Counted from the first letter of the stretch, positions 33,045-42,625 are shown. The stretch is DNA of 46,611 nucleotides from Prevotella sp. P3-122 (GCF_002251365.1 NZ_NPJH01000056.1:1-46611), one strand, 5' to 3'. Numbers and translations are program-made. Notes: generated from the sequence alone by a model not told the origin.

Positions 33045-34241
33045 CTAAATCCTTGCCAGGCCTCCCCCACTCGTCTCCTTATACAGCGACGGCAAGTCGT
33101 GCCCCGTCTGCTTCATCACCCTCACTACCCTGTCGAACGACACCTGATGCTGTCCGTCAGAGAACGTGGCATAAAGCTCTGCGTCAAGGGAGCGGGCGGC
33201 GGCGAAGGCGTTTCTCTCGATACAAGGTATCTGCACCAGTCCGCATACGGGGTCGCAGGTCATGCCAAGATGGTGCTCTAATCCCATCTCGGCAGCATAC
33301 TCTATCTGCAACGGTCCACCGCCGAAGAGCTGGCATGCAGCGGCAGAAGCCATGGCGCAGGCCACTCCGACCTCTCCCTGGCATCCCACCTCGGCTCCGC
33401 TTATCGACGCATTGTGTTTCACTACGTTGCCGAACAATCCCGCTGTGGCAAGAGCATGACAGATGCGCTTGTCGCTAAAGTCGTGGCCATGCGACAGATG
33501 GTACAGCACACTTGGCACGACACCGCACGAGCCGCAGGTGGGAGCAGTGACGATGGTTCCGCCAGCAGCATTCTCCTCGCTTACGGCCAAGGCATAGGAG
33601 AACACCAGACCACGGCTCTGCAGCGAGGTTCTGAAACTCTTGGTCTTTATATAATAGTTCGCAGCCTTGCGGGGCAGATGCAGCGGGCCGGGCAGCACGC
33701 CCTCATGCTCAAGGCCATTCTCCACAGACTGCTGCATGGCCTCCCATACCGTCTGAAGGAAGTCCCATATCTCCGGTCCCTCACATTCCTCAACATACTC
33801 CCAATAGCCCCGTCCGTTGTCAAGACACCACTGCATAATCTCCTTCAACGTGTTCATGCCGTACACCTCTGGGGTAGCCAGCTCGCTGTCCTCTTTTCCT
33901 TCGGACAAGGCACCGCCTCCAATACTGAACACCGTCCACTCGTCTGTCATGGTTCCATCATTGCCAAAGGCTCGGAACATCATTCCATTGGGATGGTATT
34001 CCAACGTGGTTTCCGGCTTCCACACTATCGTAGTGGGAGCCAAAGGAGCCAGCACCTCCTCAATGGCCTTGTCGGTAAGGTGCCCCTTGCCTGTTGCGGC
34101 AAGGCTTCCATAAAGGGTTACTTCAAAGCTGGCCGCGCCACTATTGCGTCCGGCAAATATCGTTGCCGCTTTGTGCGGTCCCATCGTATGGCTGCTCGAT
34201 GGGCCCTTGCCAATCCTGTATAGTTCTCTTAGCGATTTCAT
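33045..34241 (-). CDS. sdaA: L-serine ammonia-lyase, iron-sulfur type
   Basis: 398 residues. It deaminates serine to pyruvate and ammonia. The N-terminal domain opens with the conserved GPSSSHTMGPHKA (13-25), the C-terminal catalytic domain has APTCGSCGVVPS near residue 235, CDPVCGLVQIPCIERN near 326 and the C-terminal GGLARI. The cysteines of these segments bind the 4Fe-4S cluster that activates the substrate. Both domains are in one chain, as in E. coli, but it is shorter than the E. coli enzyme (454). The stop codon abuts a CTAAGG-type repeat. Confidence 0.93.
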   Translation of the reverse strand: MKSLRELYRIGKGPSSSHTMGPHKAATIFAGRNSGAASFEVTLYGSLAATGKGHLTDKAIEEVLAPLAPTTIVWKPETTLEYHPNGMMFRAFGNDGTMTDEWTVFSIGGGALSEGKEDSELATPEVYGMNTLKEIMQWCLDNGRGYWEYVEECEGPEIWDFLQTVWEAMQQSVENGLEHEGVLPGPLHLPRKAANYYIKTKSFRTSLQSRGLVFSYALAVSEENAAGGTIVTAPTCGSCGVVPSVLYHLSHGHDFSDKRICHALATAGLFGNVVKHNASISGAEVGCQGEVGVACAMASAAACQLFGGGPLQIEYAAEMGLEHHLGMTCDPVCGLVQIPCIERNAFAAARSLDAELYATFSDGQHQVSFDRVVRVMKQTGHDLPSLYKETSGGGLARI

Positions 34242-34262
34242 CCAATAATTTGTTTTAATTTT

Positions 34263-34307
34263 GTTGACGAGCTGACAAGTTGATAGTTAACTTGTCAACT
34301 CGTTAAC
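34263..34307. repeat. Inverted repeat GACAAGTT/AACTTGTC
   Basis: Two 19-base arms (34263-34281 and 34289-34307, two mismatches) around GATAGTT. It can form a hairpin that overlaps the stop codon of the nitrilase-family gene and lies 21 bases ahead of the start of sdaA. The half CAACTCGTTAAC also occurs at 23988-23999 next to a small dyad, so it is a dispersed motif. Confidence 0.65.
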
Positions 34308-35074
34308 ATACCATCCCTATCCCTCAAGACAGGGAATTTTTCCCTAAACGTCCTCATGCCACTGATGTTCAGTCCGTAGGTCACGGCCTCCTGGCACTCG
34401 TCCTTACATTCGGCGACACACCTTCCCCACGGGTCAGCCACCATTGAGCCTCCACTGTAATGTCCCGTAGGGTCGTCGCCGACCCTGTTGACACCAACAG
34501 TAAAGCACTGGTTCTCTATAGCCCTTGCAGCAAGCAATGTGCGCCACACTTGTATGCGTCCCTGTGGCCAGCTGGCCACGCAAATCATCACGTCATAGTC
34601 CTCACGGTTGCGGCACCATGTGGGGAAGCGCAGGTCATAACATATCACGGGCATCCATCTCACTCCCCTCCACTCCACAACCAGCCTATGTTGTCCGGCG
34701 ACAAAGTGTCTGTTCTCGCCTCCGTAGCCGAAAAGGTGGTGCTTGTCATAATAGCTCACACCGTCGGGGGTAACAAAATACAACCTGTTGCGGAAGCCCT
34801 CATCAGTCCTCACAACTATGCTTCCGGCCACTGCGCAGTCACGGTATTGTGCCATCCGTGCCATCCATCTGACAGTCTCGCTGTCGTCAGCCTTCTCGGC
34901 AACGCCATTAGGCTCAGCGACAAATCCTGTTGTAAACATCTCTGGAAGCACTATTACATCGCTGGCTGGCAGGGCGGCGACAAGGCTTTCTATCCTATTC
35001 CTGTTCTCTGCCACCATACGCCAGGCAATGTCATATTGCACCATTGTCACCTTTGTTTTCCGCATCCCATCCAT
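34295..35074 (-). CDS. Nitrilase-superfamily amidase (omega-amidase-like)
   Basis: 259 residues from MDGMRKTKVTMVQYDI; a start three codons later is also possible, and the further open frame to 35350 is untranslated leader by composition. The catalytic triad of the superfamily is seen: Glu in VLPEMFTTGF (about 42-51), Lys in YDKHHLFGYGGE (about 110-121) and Cys in PVICYDLRFPTW (about 146-157). The YGGENRHF and LRFP surroundings match the YafV/Nit2 branch, which hydrolyses 2-oxoglutaramate and related amides. Cytosolic. It is followed by sdaA in the same direction with a 53-base gap. Confidence 0.9.
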   Translation of the reverse strand: MDGMRKTKVTMVQYDIAWRMVAENRNRIESLVAALPASDVIVLPEMFTTGFVAEPNGVAEKADDSETVRWMARMAQYRDCAVAGSIVVRTDEGFRNRLYFVTPDGVSYYDKHHLFGYGGENRHFVAGQHRLVVEWRGVRWMPVICYDLRFPTWCRNREDYDVMICVASWPQGRIQVWRTLLAARAIENQCFTVGVNRVGDDPTGHYSGGSMVADPWGRCVAECKDECQEAVTYGLNISGMRTFREKFPVLRDRDGMLTS

Positions 35075-35167
35075 ATACTCCACTTTTCTCCTTCCGTGTC
35101 CGTCTGTCATCACAAAGGTCCGGTCATGTGCCAATGGCAACAGTCGGACACCATAGTAATCCGATTG

Positions 35168-35175
35168 CAAACTTA
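35168..35175 (-). promoter_or_regulatory. -7 box of the nitrilase-family gene
   Basis: TAAGTTTG on the minus strand, about 94 bases ahead of the start. No -33 box at the usual place; alternative boxes cannot be excluded. Confidence 0.4.
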
Positions 35176-35314
35176 CATAAAATAATTGAATTTTTGCCTC
35201 TGTAACCAAGGGAAAATCTATTTTTCCATCGCAAACCACATGTTTTACTCCACATACATTTGAGGGAACAATCATTTTTGTGAGAAAAACAAACACCAAT
35301 TCATTAATTTTTTG

Positions 35315-35322
35315 TATTTTTG
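35315..35322 (+). promoter_or_regulatory. -7 box of the large sensor gene
   Basis: TATTTTTG matches TAnnTTTG, 80 bases upstream of the chosen ATG at 35403. It diverges from the nitrilase promoter. The longer frame that begins at 35280 would start upstream of this box. Confidence 0.5.
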
Positions 35323-35402
35323 TGGCATATAAACCCAAAACGAACAACAACTTGCAATTTCATACCATGATTCCCATTTCAACTATTCCACCAACAACCA
35401 TT

Positions 35403-38400
35403 ATGAGATATACATTCTTGATGCTTCTTGGCCTTTTCCTTATCGGCTGTTCCGAAGAAAAACGTTCTATGTCTTTGAATGAATCTGAGGTTTTCTTTGA
35501 GGAGACGTTGGCCTCCATATCCAAGGACCATTTAAAAGACAACATCTTTTATATCGGCACGGAGGACGGCATTGTATACATTTACAACTCAGAGAATCAG
35601 CACCTTGAAAAAATCACAACTGCCTTTGACCGTATTTATAAGGTTGTTAGAGATTCAGCAGGTAATTATTGGATAGGGACCAGAAACATGGGACTTTTCT
35701 GTTGCGACCTAAAAGGCGACTCCCTATGCGTAAAGAAAAGACATGGTCGTTTTTATATTCCGCTGAAATCCAAAAAGACCCAATATTCTGCATATGACAT
35801 TTCTGTCCATAACTCAATAGTATATGTAGCGACCAGCCATGGACTGTACTATGTACCTAAAGAAACTGATGTTAATGACAGTACTCTCACGATATTATTC
35901 CCCAGCAGATATAAAGATGCCCCCGAGAATATTAGCCCCGTTGGCACAAGAAGTATCCAGCCATATAAAAACCAATACTTGTTTTGCGCCAGTGACTCAG
36001 GATTGCTGCGTGTCAATCTTGCGAGCAACAACGTAGAAAAGCTGTTTTTACAAAAAACTCACAACGTTGCCATTCATGATGATTCCATCTATTCTTTAGT
36101 TGGAGACTCCTTATTAGTTACAGACATCGATGGAAAGCCAAAAGAGTCTTATGCTCTTAAACTCCCAGCCCAAATTTACTATTATGACAAGACGGAAGGC
36201 ACAAACTATTTCATAAGCAACCATTACATACAGCTCGTAAAAGATAAGGATTTAAAGAATCCTGATAAGTTTATGGTTGTTCCTTCACAGAAATCCATAC
36301 GGACAAAATGTAGAAACATAATAGAAAATGACCTATCGAACAGGCGGTCTCTACTTGTGACTCTTCATTCTGTTTCGCGAGTTGGCCATCATCAGGATGT
36401 GTTTAATTCCGACGGCAATGTGAGATTAGCATGTACCGACGATGACAACATCTATTACCTTATTGGCACGAAGGTTTATCGCCAAAAGAAAGGTGAAACT
36501 GAAGCAACTCAATTTAAGGATATTCCTAAAGGAGTAAAGGATATCAGTTTTATGGAGGTCCTTAATGACACTCTTTATTATGTTGACGCCAACCATGAAA
36601 TATATAAAGCCAAGCTTTATTCCAACTATTTCTTGAATTCAATTCTCTCGTGGGACCATATTATCAGGCAAAACCCCAAATCAAAATTTGAGGTAACAGC
36701 AATTGGGAAAGACGCAGAAAATGTATATGTTGGCGTTCGAGATGGTTTCAGAAATATCAACAACATCAACAAAAATATCCCGCTTGCAGACCCAACGACC
36801 AAAGAACCGATTAAGGATCCTTTTATTACTAAATTTGCATCAAATGGAGACCAGCTGCTGTTTTGCACCCTGAATGACGGTGTGTTCTTTGGAAAAAACA
36901 ATTCCTTCACAAGGACACTTAAAGGTTCCGCCCCGTATACATTCATACGTGACATGGGGATTGATTCATTGCAAAACGTTAAGCACATCCTTACCAATCG
37001 TGGATATTTTATCATTAACAACGACTCGTCTTTCACAAAGGAAGCGGAGCTATCCGGATATAATCGCTTATTAGTGCTGGACTCAACTCATGTCTATGGC
37101 ATTCCAAGTTTCGGAATAACGAACCTATGCGATAGCCTGAAAAGATATTTTATTGACATTCAGTTTAACCCCATGGCATGCCTTGTGTTTGACAACAAGG
37201 TTATTGCTGGATCAAGTAATGGAGTCTATGTTTTCTCTACCGACCTGTCTAAAGAAAACAGCATTGAAACCGCGGGAACTTATTATAGGGTTAAGTTCAA
37301 TGACCAAGATTACTTTTCCAGAACAAACATATTGATTTTTACAATTATAATTGTATCAATAATAATCGGCCTGTGGTGGCACGACCGATATAAGATGAGC
37401 CGCCATGCTGTTCGGACGTTCAAGGACGGACTGGTCCTACGCCTTAACGAGTTGAATTCCGTGCGCGAGCATCTTGACACAGGAACCACCACGGAGCTTG
37501 ACGGATTGATTTCGGAGGTAGAGAGCGTTGATATCTCTGGAAAGAAAATAGCATTGGCCCAATTGCGTAATATCAGTCTTAGAATAATGAAACTAACGGG
37601 CAAGGTTCCATCCATGCTAATACAAATTCTCCAAGAACAAATTAGGGAGATAAAGAAAAGTGGTCTGGATAATGCCGCAAACCAGATAGACAAAACAAAT
37701 AAAGCCATAAAGAACCATACTTTGTCGTCTTTAAGCAATCAGATTAAGGAAAACTCCCAATGGCTGTCAGGAGCAACATCAACGCTGAGCATTCTGTCTT
37801 CTTATAAGTCATTGTTTTCCAAACTGCCATTGATTCCCGAGGTGACAGATGAAATCTCCAAAATCCTGCATTCAGCAGCCTCACCAGACAAGAAAATAGC
37901 TAATATTGAGAAACTGTCGAGAAAGATAAATGACAAATCTTCAAAAGACAATATAAAGGAATATATAGATAAAAAGATAAAGGAATGTGGTACTGCTCAA
38001 AGTGATTTCTTTGAGAAATCAATGTTTCACACAACACTCGGACTCATAAAAGATAATTATCTGGATATTAAAAACAGAATAGATGCTGCTGATGACATGA
38101 CAGAACTCATGAAACTCATCTTTATTATAGACAGGCAACTATCAATATTCCTTGTTTTGTGGGAAATCCGTAATCTTTTACCAAAATACGACGAAGCCAA
38201 CACTACATATGAGAAGAAAATAAAAGAAATAGAAAATCGGGAAAAGGAAGGTGAGTATGCCAAAAAAGGCGAAGCTTTTAGAAAAAAAGATGAAGATGAG
38301 GGAAAGAAACTGTTAGGGGCTCTAAAAGAAATATCATCCAACATCATAAAGAACATTGATGAATTGTATAAGATATTTGCCAGCGGTTCAGAAATGACTT

Positions 38401-38699
38401 TTCTTAAGAAATTAGGAATAAGCATTAAAGAAAGCAACGGAGGTCAGTTTATGCAAGCAAACCTTCTCGCATTACTGATGACGGGAACAAATATTCCAGT
38501 AAGTCGCTTCCGCAACTTGTTTGAAGTAAACGAGCAAAGCTTGAGACGTGTCAAGCGCGATTTGGTAACTCTGTTAGAGTCAGAAAAGAAAACCAGTATA
38601 GTTATAGAATATGCACAGAACAACGAAACCAGTATTGCAGGTCTTATTCTGGAACTAAAAGACATGGTAAGTGATGACAGAAGACAGCTAAATGAATAG
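35403..38699 (+). CDS. Membrane-spanning sensor: beta-propeller outside, helical and HTH-like part inside
   Basis: 1098 residues from MRYTFLMLLG; starts at 35280 and 35367 are also in frame. The first 17 residues are a lipoprotein-type signal with the box LIGC. Residues about 45-630 contain propeller repeats (YIGTEDGIVYIYN, NYWIGTRNMGLFCCDL, YVATSHGLYYVP, GSSNGVYVFS) like the ligand-sensing propellers of hybrid two-component proteins. A transmembrane helix (ILIFTIIIVSIIIGLWW) is at about 641-657, then an all-helical, Lys/Glu-rich cytosolic part, and the end (FMQANLLALLMTG...VNEQSLRRVKRDLVTLL, about 1019-1065) looks like a helix-turn-helix. No kinase, receiver or Y_Y_Y domain is seen. It has its own promoter and terminator. 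AT-rich. Function: probably signal transduction across the inner membrane to DNA; I do not recognise a named family. Confidence 0.75.
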   Translation: MRYTFLMLLGLFLIGCSEEKRSMSLNESEVFFEETLASISKDHLKDNIFYIGTEDGIVYIYNSENQHLEKITTAFDRIYKVVRDSAGNYWIGTRNMGLFCCDLKGDSLCVKKRHGRFYIPLKSKKTQYSAYDISVHNSIVYVATSHGLYYVPKETDVNDSTLTILFPSRYKDAPENISPVGTRSIQPYKNQYLFCASDSGLLRVNLASNNVEKLFLQKTHNVAIHDDSIYSLVGDSLLVTDIDGKPKESYALKLPAQIYYYDKTEGTNYFISNHYIQLVKDKDLKNPDKFMVVPSQKSIRTKCRNIIENDLSNRRSLLVTLHSVSRVGHHQDVFNSDGNVRLACTDDDNIYYLIGTKVYRQKKGETEATQFKDIPKGVKDISFMEVLNDTLYYVDANHEIYKAKLYSNYFLNSILSWDHIIRQNPKSKFEVTAIGKDAENVYVGVRDGFRNINNINKNIPLADPTTKEPIKDPFITKFASNGDQLLFCTLNDGVFFGKNNSFTRTLKGSAPYTFIRDMGIDSLQNVKHILTNRGYFIINNDSSFTKEAELSGYNRLLVLDSTHVYGIPSFGITNLCDSLKRYFIDIQFNPMACLVFDNKVIAGSSNGVYVFSTDLSKENSIETAGTYYRVKFNDQDYFSRTNILIFTIIIVSIIIGLWWHDRYKMSRHAVRTFKDGLVLRLNELNSVREHLDTGTTTELDGLISEVESVDISGKKIALAQLRNISLRIMKLTGKVPSMLIQILQEQIREIKKSGLDNAANQIDKTNKAIKNHTLSSLSNQIKENSQWLSGATSTLSILSSYKSLFSKLPLIPEVTDEISKILHSAASPDKKIANIEKLSRKINDKSSKDNIKEYIDKKIKECGTAQSDFFEKSMFHTTLGLIKDNYLDIKNRIDAADDMTELMKLIFIIDRQLSIFLVLWEIRNLLPKYDEANTTYEKKIKEIENREKEGEYAKKGEAFRKKDEDEGKKLLGALKEISSNIIKNIDELYKIFASGSEMTFLKKLGISIKESNGGQFMQANLLALLMTGTNIPVSRFRNLFEVNEQSLRRVKRDLVTLLESEKKTSIVIEYAQNNETSIAGLILELKDMVSDDRRQLNE

Positions 38700-38723
38700 A
38701 TCAAACGATACATTTTATATGGC

Positions 38724-38760
38724 AAAAGGAAAATGCAACGTTGCATTTTCCTTTTTTTTT
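38724..38760 (+). terminator. Rho-independent terminator of the sensor gene
   Basis: A 32-base perfect palindrome (38724-38755; centre GCAACGTTGC) followed by a run of T to 38760, 25 bases after the sensor stop codon. It separates the sensor from the genes after it. Confidence 0.9.
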
Positions 38761-38802
38761 AACATTATTTCAAAAAACGGGATAACGTAATTGTATATGA
38801 TA

Positions 38803-38810
38803 TAATTTTG
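38803..38810 (+). promoter_or_regulatory. -7 box ahead of the secreted 178-residue protein
   Basis: TAATTTTG, 59 bases ahead of the start at 38869, preceded by an AT-rich stretch. No clear TTTG at -33. It may drive the whole set of genes to 44407. Confidence 0.5.
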
Positions 38811-38868
38811 CAGTCGTAAACCAGGAATTACTGGTAAAATCATGTTAAACCAATAAAACATATTGATT

Positions 38869-39405
38869 ATGAAAACTTATTTTTTCTTGAAGTCTGGTTT
38901 TATATCAGCAGTGATGTTTATAGTCTTTAGTCTTGTTGCCGCACATGCTGACGCACAGGGTAGAATACTCACAGCAGGCGTAAAGATTGCTGAGAATACA
39001 GCAAAGAATGCAGCAAAGTATACTATTGTTAGAGGAACCATACAAGGTATCCTGAACATTCCTCAGGTATGTCAAGGTGAAAGCATAAAACCTGTTGGGG
39101 CAATTCGTCCACAAAATATTGACAAGGTTAAAGCCCTGTCTGCGCCGAGTCTTCGTTCGCTTTTAAAACTGACTTTGTCGGCCAATGATGTCGCCCAACG
39201 TACAGACAAGATGAAAAAGCGTTTCCTCTCTTATGCCACAACAGAAAGCCAGTCCATAGATGACCCTGCCCCATTGTCATTTCCCATGACGGAAGGGCAG
39301 AGGAATGATACCCTCCACCAATATCTTGACAGCGCGACAGTAAAGACATGCCGTGCTATCCCGTTTGTGCAGGTGACACCAAGCGAGCAAACTCTCCATA
39401 AATAG
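38869..39405 (+). CDS. Secreted protein of unknown function
   Basis: 178 residues from MKTYFFLKSG (an ATG two codons earlier is equally usable). A signal peptide covers about 1-28 (SLVAAHADAQG). The mature part begins with an Ala/Lys-rich amphipathic helix (AGVKIAENTAKNAAKYTIV) and has no repeats, cysteine pattern or known motif that I recognise; a single cysteine pair is at about residues 67 and 163. It is the first gene after the sensor's terminator and 221 bases ahead of the outer-membrane barrel gene. Confidence 0.65.
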   Translation: MKTYFFLKSGFISAVMFIVFSLVAAHADAQGRILTAGVKIAENTAKNAAKYTIVRGTIQGILNIPQVCQGESIKPVGAIRPQNIDKVKALSAPSLRSLLKLTLSANDVAQRTDKMKKRFLSYATTESQSIDDPAPLSFPMTEGQRNDTLHQYLDSATVKTCRAIPFVQVTPSEQTLHK

Positions 39406-39626
39406 GACATTGCATACAGCAGGCATTCCTGGCATGATTCCTGGCGGTCCATGCCTTTATTCCGGACAACAGAACGGGCATAGCCTCTACGAATGGTGTT
39501 GTGTTGAGGAGATGCACAGACGGTGAGCGTCGTGGAAAACATCATTGGCGCAATAACAAAAATGCAATGACGACAGATTCCGCAAATATTATCATTACAA
39601 TAACAAATCTTAAAAGAAAAGGAACA

Positions 39627-40244
39627 ATGAAAAAGACTAATTTATTTATTGCCAGTAGAATAGTAATATTATCGTTACTTCTAATGTGCTCTGCACAAGG
39701 AAAATCACAAAGATTTGACGGGTGGGCTCATTTCGGAAGCACAATAAGTCAGAAACTTAAGCAGGACGGAATGTCAGTGAAAAGCAGTTTCTGTCCTGAA
39801 GTGGAGTTAGGATTCAGAGGCTCTGGCGATGACGGGATTGCAGGCTTCGGACTTTCTGCGAATTTCCGTTGGATAAACACAGAAAAAATTGAGTGGTTCA
39901 ATGATAGCAAGTTTATCTGGGACATATATATGGGTCCGTCTTTCTTTATTCCCTTTGACGGTTTTGACAGTACAACAGGATTAATGATCAATCCATTTAT
40001 TGGCTACTCAACATCTGCAGCATGGTTTGACCCTGATATCAAGAGCGGCTCTTTCTCGATAAAGATATCTGCTGATTTGGTGTTATATGGCTTCTCTATT
40101 GGCGTTTTTTACCGTCCCATGAAACAGAGAATTGAAGGGAAAAGCGTATCGTCAAAAGGTGGGGAATACATGCGTTTTGGCGAGTTTGAGCACGCGCCGT
40201 CTTTCGGTTTGAGGATAGGATATGTCTTCGGCGATACCGACTAA
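39627..40244 (+). CDS. Outer-membrane beta-barrel-like protein
   Basis: 205 residues from MKKTNLFIAS, whose start is preceded by AAAAGGAACA; the open frame to 39501 upstream is not protein-like. Signal peptide about 1-27 (CSAQGKSQ). The rest alternates hydrophobic and polar residues in strands ending in aromatic residues (FGLSANFRWI, WDIYMGPSFFIPF, NPFIGYSTSAAWF, LVLYGFSIGVFYRP, PSFGLRIGYVFGD), which suggests an eight-stranded barrel. The last residues end in aspartate rather than the usual terminal aromatic. No substrate or partner is evident. The gap behind the previous gene has no terminator. Confidence 0.7.
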   Translation: MKKTNLFIASRIVILSLLLMCSAQGKSQRFDGWAHFGSTISQKLKQDGMSVKSSFCPEVELGFRGSGDDGIAGFGLSANFRWINTEKIEWFNDSKFIWDIYMGPSFFIPFDGFDSTTGLMINPFIGYSTSAAWFDPDIKSGSFSIKISADLVLYGFSIGVFYRPMKQRIEGKSVSSKGGEYMRFGEFEHAPSFGLRIGYVFGDTD

Positions 40245-40278
40245 GACCTTTTACATTCCTGAAAGGAAAGGGGGCAAT

Positions 40279-40290
40279 GGTAACGTTACC
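40279..40290. promoter_or_regulatory. 12-base palindrome GGTAACGTTACC
   Basis: A perfect palindrome, extended to GCAATGGTAACGTTACCTGC, 65 bases ahead of the winged-helix/TPR gene. It could be an operator for a dimeric regulator. No promoter box could be assigned with it. Confidence 0.35.
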
Positions 40291-40354
40291 TGCAATTAAC
40301 TATATATAAACATGATTTATAAAGCAACTTGTATAAACGTAATAATATAACGAT

Positions 40355-42556
40355 ATGAACAAAGAGTATATCCGGAAGATGTTTGCAGAGACATTGACAG
40401 AGGAGGAAAAGCGGTTGATGACTATAGCCTCTGTTATATGCATGGAAGGATTGGAGATTGCTGCTCTGTGTAATCTCCATAAGCCAGACGACCCTCATGT
40501 ATTATGCGACATGATATCTTCTCTTGACAGAAGGAATTGGCTATTTCTCGATCACAACAGGATATATTGTGACACGGGGGTATCTTGCGCAATATTGGAC
40601 AAGCGCACATTAAGAGTGAACTACCTGATGTGCCTGTTATCAAATCTTGATGGCTATTTATCAATAGAGCCCTTAGACGATTATGCTTCCAGACAGCAGT
40701 ATTTTGTTGCAGCCAGACTGCTGTTGGGATATATCATGGAGAAATGGGATAATGTTATTGGAAAGGATGACCCGTTCGTCAAGCTTTTCATGAAGAGTGT
40801 TCTGCATTTTGCCTCAAATGTCGAGCTGTCTTTCCCCAATAACAAGAGACGTCCCGTAACTCGTTTGGAAGAACGTATAGACTACAAGCTGTTGTCATTC
40901 TGCATGAGAATTACGGGTGACATAAGTTTCTATAGACCATTAGGAACATTGTATGCCAATATTTTCAGATACGATGAAGCCATTGCCTTCTTTAATGCGG
41001 CAGAACTGTCATCGACGAATGATAACGAGTTACTTATATCCCGCTCAAAAATGAATAACGACTTAGGTCTCACAGCTATGGCTTTCCATTATGCTTACAA
41101 CGCATATTTAAACAACATGCAAGAAAACTCCACTGACAAAAACATTCGTATCTGTTTGTACTTGTCACTTCTCTGCGGTTTTTGTGGTATAAGGGGGAGT
41201 TGCATCCGATGGTTTCGGGAGGGCAAAAGACTTATTAAGAAGAGAGACATACCAGAGATTCATCCTTTACGGATAATGTTTTTCGAGATTGAGTCATTGT
41301 TAGCCATAGACAATCCGTCTACCGCCAATGAGTATCTCGAAAAAGCGGAGTTAATGTGCTTAAAATTATATTCCAATTATTCTCCGGAATTAAGCACGAT
41401 ATCCATAATCCGTTATCTCATATATGCGCATGCCGGCCTATCCAGAAAGAGTATTGAAGCATATCGTGACTATGTCAATTACAACCACTTCAATTATGGC
41501 TACTCCGCTGCTGACATATCAGCATTGTACTCTGCTATTATTGAGTCGAGCCATGAAAGAGGGTGCTTTTGCACAGCGGACATTTATGAAGCTCTAATGC
41601 AACCGCTTCATACGAATGATGCCACATTTGCTCCAGGTGTTCGCTTTTACAAGGCTATCAGTGAGACATCAACATGCCTGACACGTAGAGATTATGACAA
41701 ATGCGCAACTCATCTTGAAAAAGCTCGTCAAATCTTCATTGGCGAAATAAGCCCTGACAAGGCATTGGTTGATGCCCTAAGTCCCGTCTTTGAGGGGGGC
41801 ACGGTTCCCGATTGTGTTATTGGCAAAGAGTATGCAAGAAGCATCTCGTTGCTTGGTTTTGAAATTGATTTGGGAAGAGGGAAATATCATGATGCCAGAA
41901 AACATATTCTTAACGAGATCAACAACACGACCAATTTAAAAGACCGCCTGTTGCTGTCTGTCAATCTGGCCCGGATTACAATACTAAAAGGAAACATAGA
42001 AAAAGGCATAAAGCAATGGAAAGAACTTATAAACAGAGCTGATGCTTCTTGCAGGTTTGAGGTGTCAATGGCAATTACCGAATGGGCTATAGCGTATGAG
42101 CTATATTATTATGCCGTCGATTTCTTCGAAGAAGCAATGCAAGCTGAGTATATGCTATATGCAACGACAAAAGACATCGCCGTTGCGTTACGCAACTATG
42201 CAGATGTGCTGGAGACATGTGGCATGCAAGACAAATCGGATGAGCTCTGGCAGCAGGCCGTTAGGCTCATGAAAGCTGCAAACGACCTTGACGGTCTGGC
42301 TTTGGTATATTCGTATTGGGGGGCAACGAAACAAGACCACCAGGCCGAGATACTAATTGCAAAGGCCATTAAGTACTGGAAACAGGAACCTGGCGTTTTC
42401 GACGAGACACTTTCATATATGTATTGGCTTTATTCGTTAAATCTTGGCATGCAAGGGAAGACAGAAGAGGCAAAAGCTGCTGCATCAAAGGCCGTCAGTC
42501 TTTATCCATCTACATTTCCTGAAAATTGGGCTGAAGCTATAGAACCATATATGTAG
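40355..42556 (+). CDS. Cytosolic protein with winged-helix-like start and TPR-like helical repeats
   Basis: 733 residues, no signal peptide or membrane helix. Residues about 14-75 (EEEKRLMTIASVICMEGLEI, then MISSLDRRNWLFLDHNRIYC) look like the winged helix that follows the NTPase in STAND proteins such as NB-ARC regulators, but there is no P-loop. The remainder is helical with TPR-like pairs, clearest at about 200-235 (YRPLGTLYANIFRYDEAIAFFNAAEL), 610-660 and 700-725. I infer a scaffold or a regulator that works through another NTPase or DNA-binding protein. Not recognised as a named family. AT-rich like its neighbours. The next gene begins 69 bases on. Confidence 0.65.
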   Translation: MNKEYIRKMFAETLTEEEKRLMTIASVICMEGLEIAALCNLHKPDDPHVLCDMISSLDRRNWLFLDHNRIYCDTGVSCAILDKRTLRVNYLMCLLSNLDGYLSIEPLDDYASRQQYFVAARLLLGYIMEKWDNVIGKDDPFVKLFMKSVLHFASNVELSFPNNKRRPVTRLEERIDYKLLSFCMRITGDISFYRPLGTLYANIFRYDEAIAFFNAAELSSTNDNELLISRSKMNNDLGLTAMAFHYAYNAYLNNMQENSTDKNIRICLYLSLLCGFCGIRGSCIRWFREGKRLIKKRDIPEIHPLRIMFFEIESLLAIDNPSTANEYLEKAELMCLKLYSNYSPELSTISIIRYLIYAHAGLSRKSIEAYRDYVNYNHFNYGYSAADISALYSAIIESSHERGCFCTADIYEALMQPLHTNDATFAPGVRFYKAISETSTCLTRRDYDKCATHLEKARQIFIGEISPDKALVDALSPVFEGGTVPDCVIGKEYARSISLLGFEIDLGRGKYHDARKHILNEINNTTNLKDRLLLSVNLARITILKGNIEKGIKQWKELINRADASCRFEVSMAITEWAIAYELYYYAVDFFEEAMQAEYMLYATTKDIAVALRNYADVLETCGMQDKSDELWQQAVRLMKAANDLDGLALVYSYWGATKQDHQAEILIAKAIKYWKQEPGVFDETLSYMYWLYSLNLGMQGKTEEAKAAASKAVSLYPSTFPENWAEAIEPYM

Positions 42557-42625
42557 AGATGCCAGAATGTATAACTATAAGGTGTTATCACAACAAAAAC
42601 AATAACAGTTAGAAAAAAGAATGAT

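Noticed and set aside
38724..38755. 32-base perfect palindrome as an operator or recombination site
   Set aside because: The T run that follows and its place 25 bases after a stop codon make a terminator the simpler reading.
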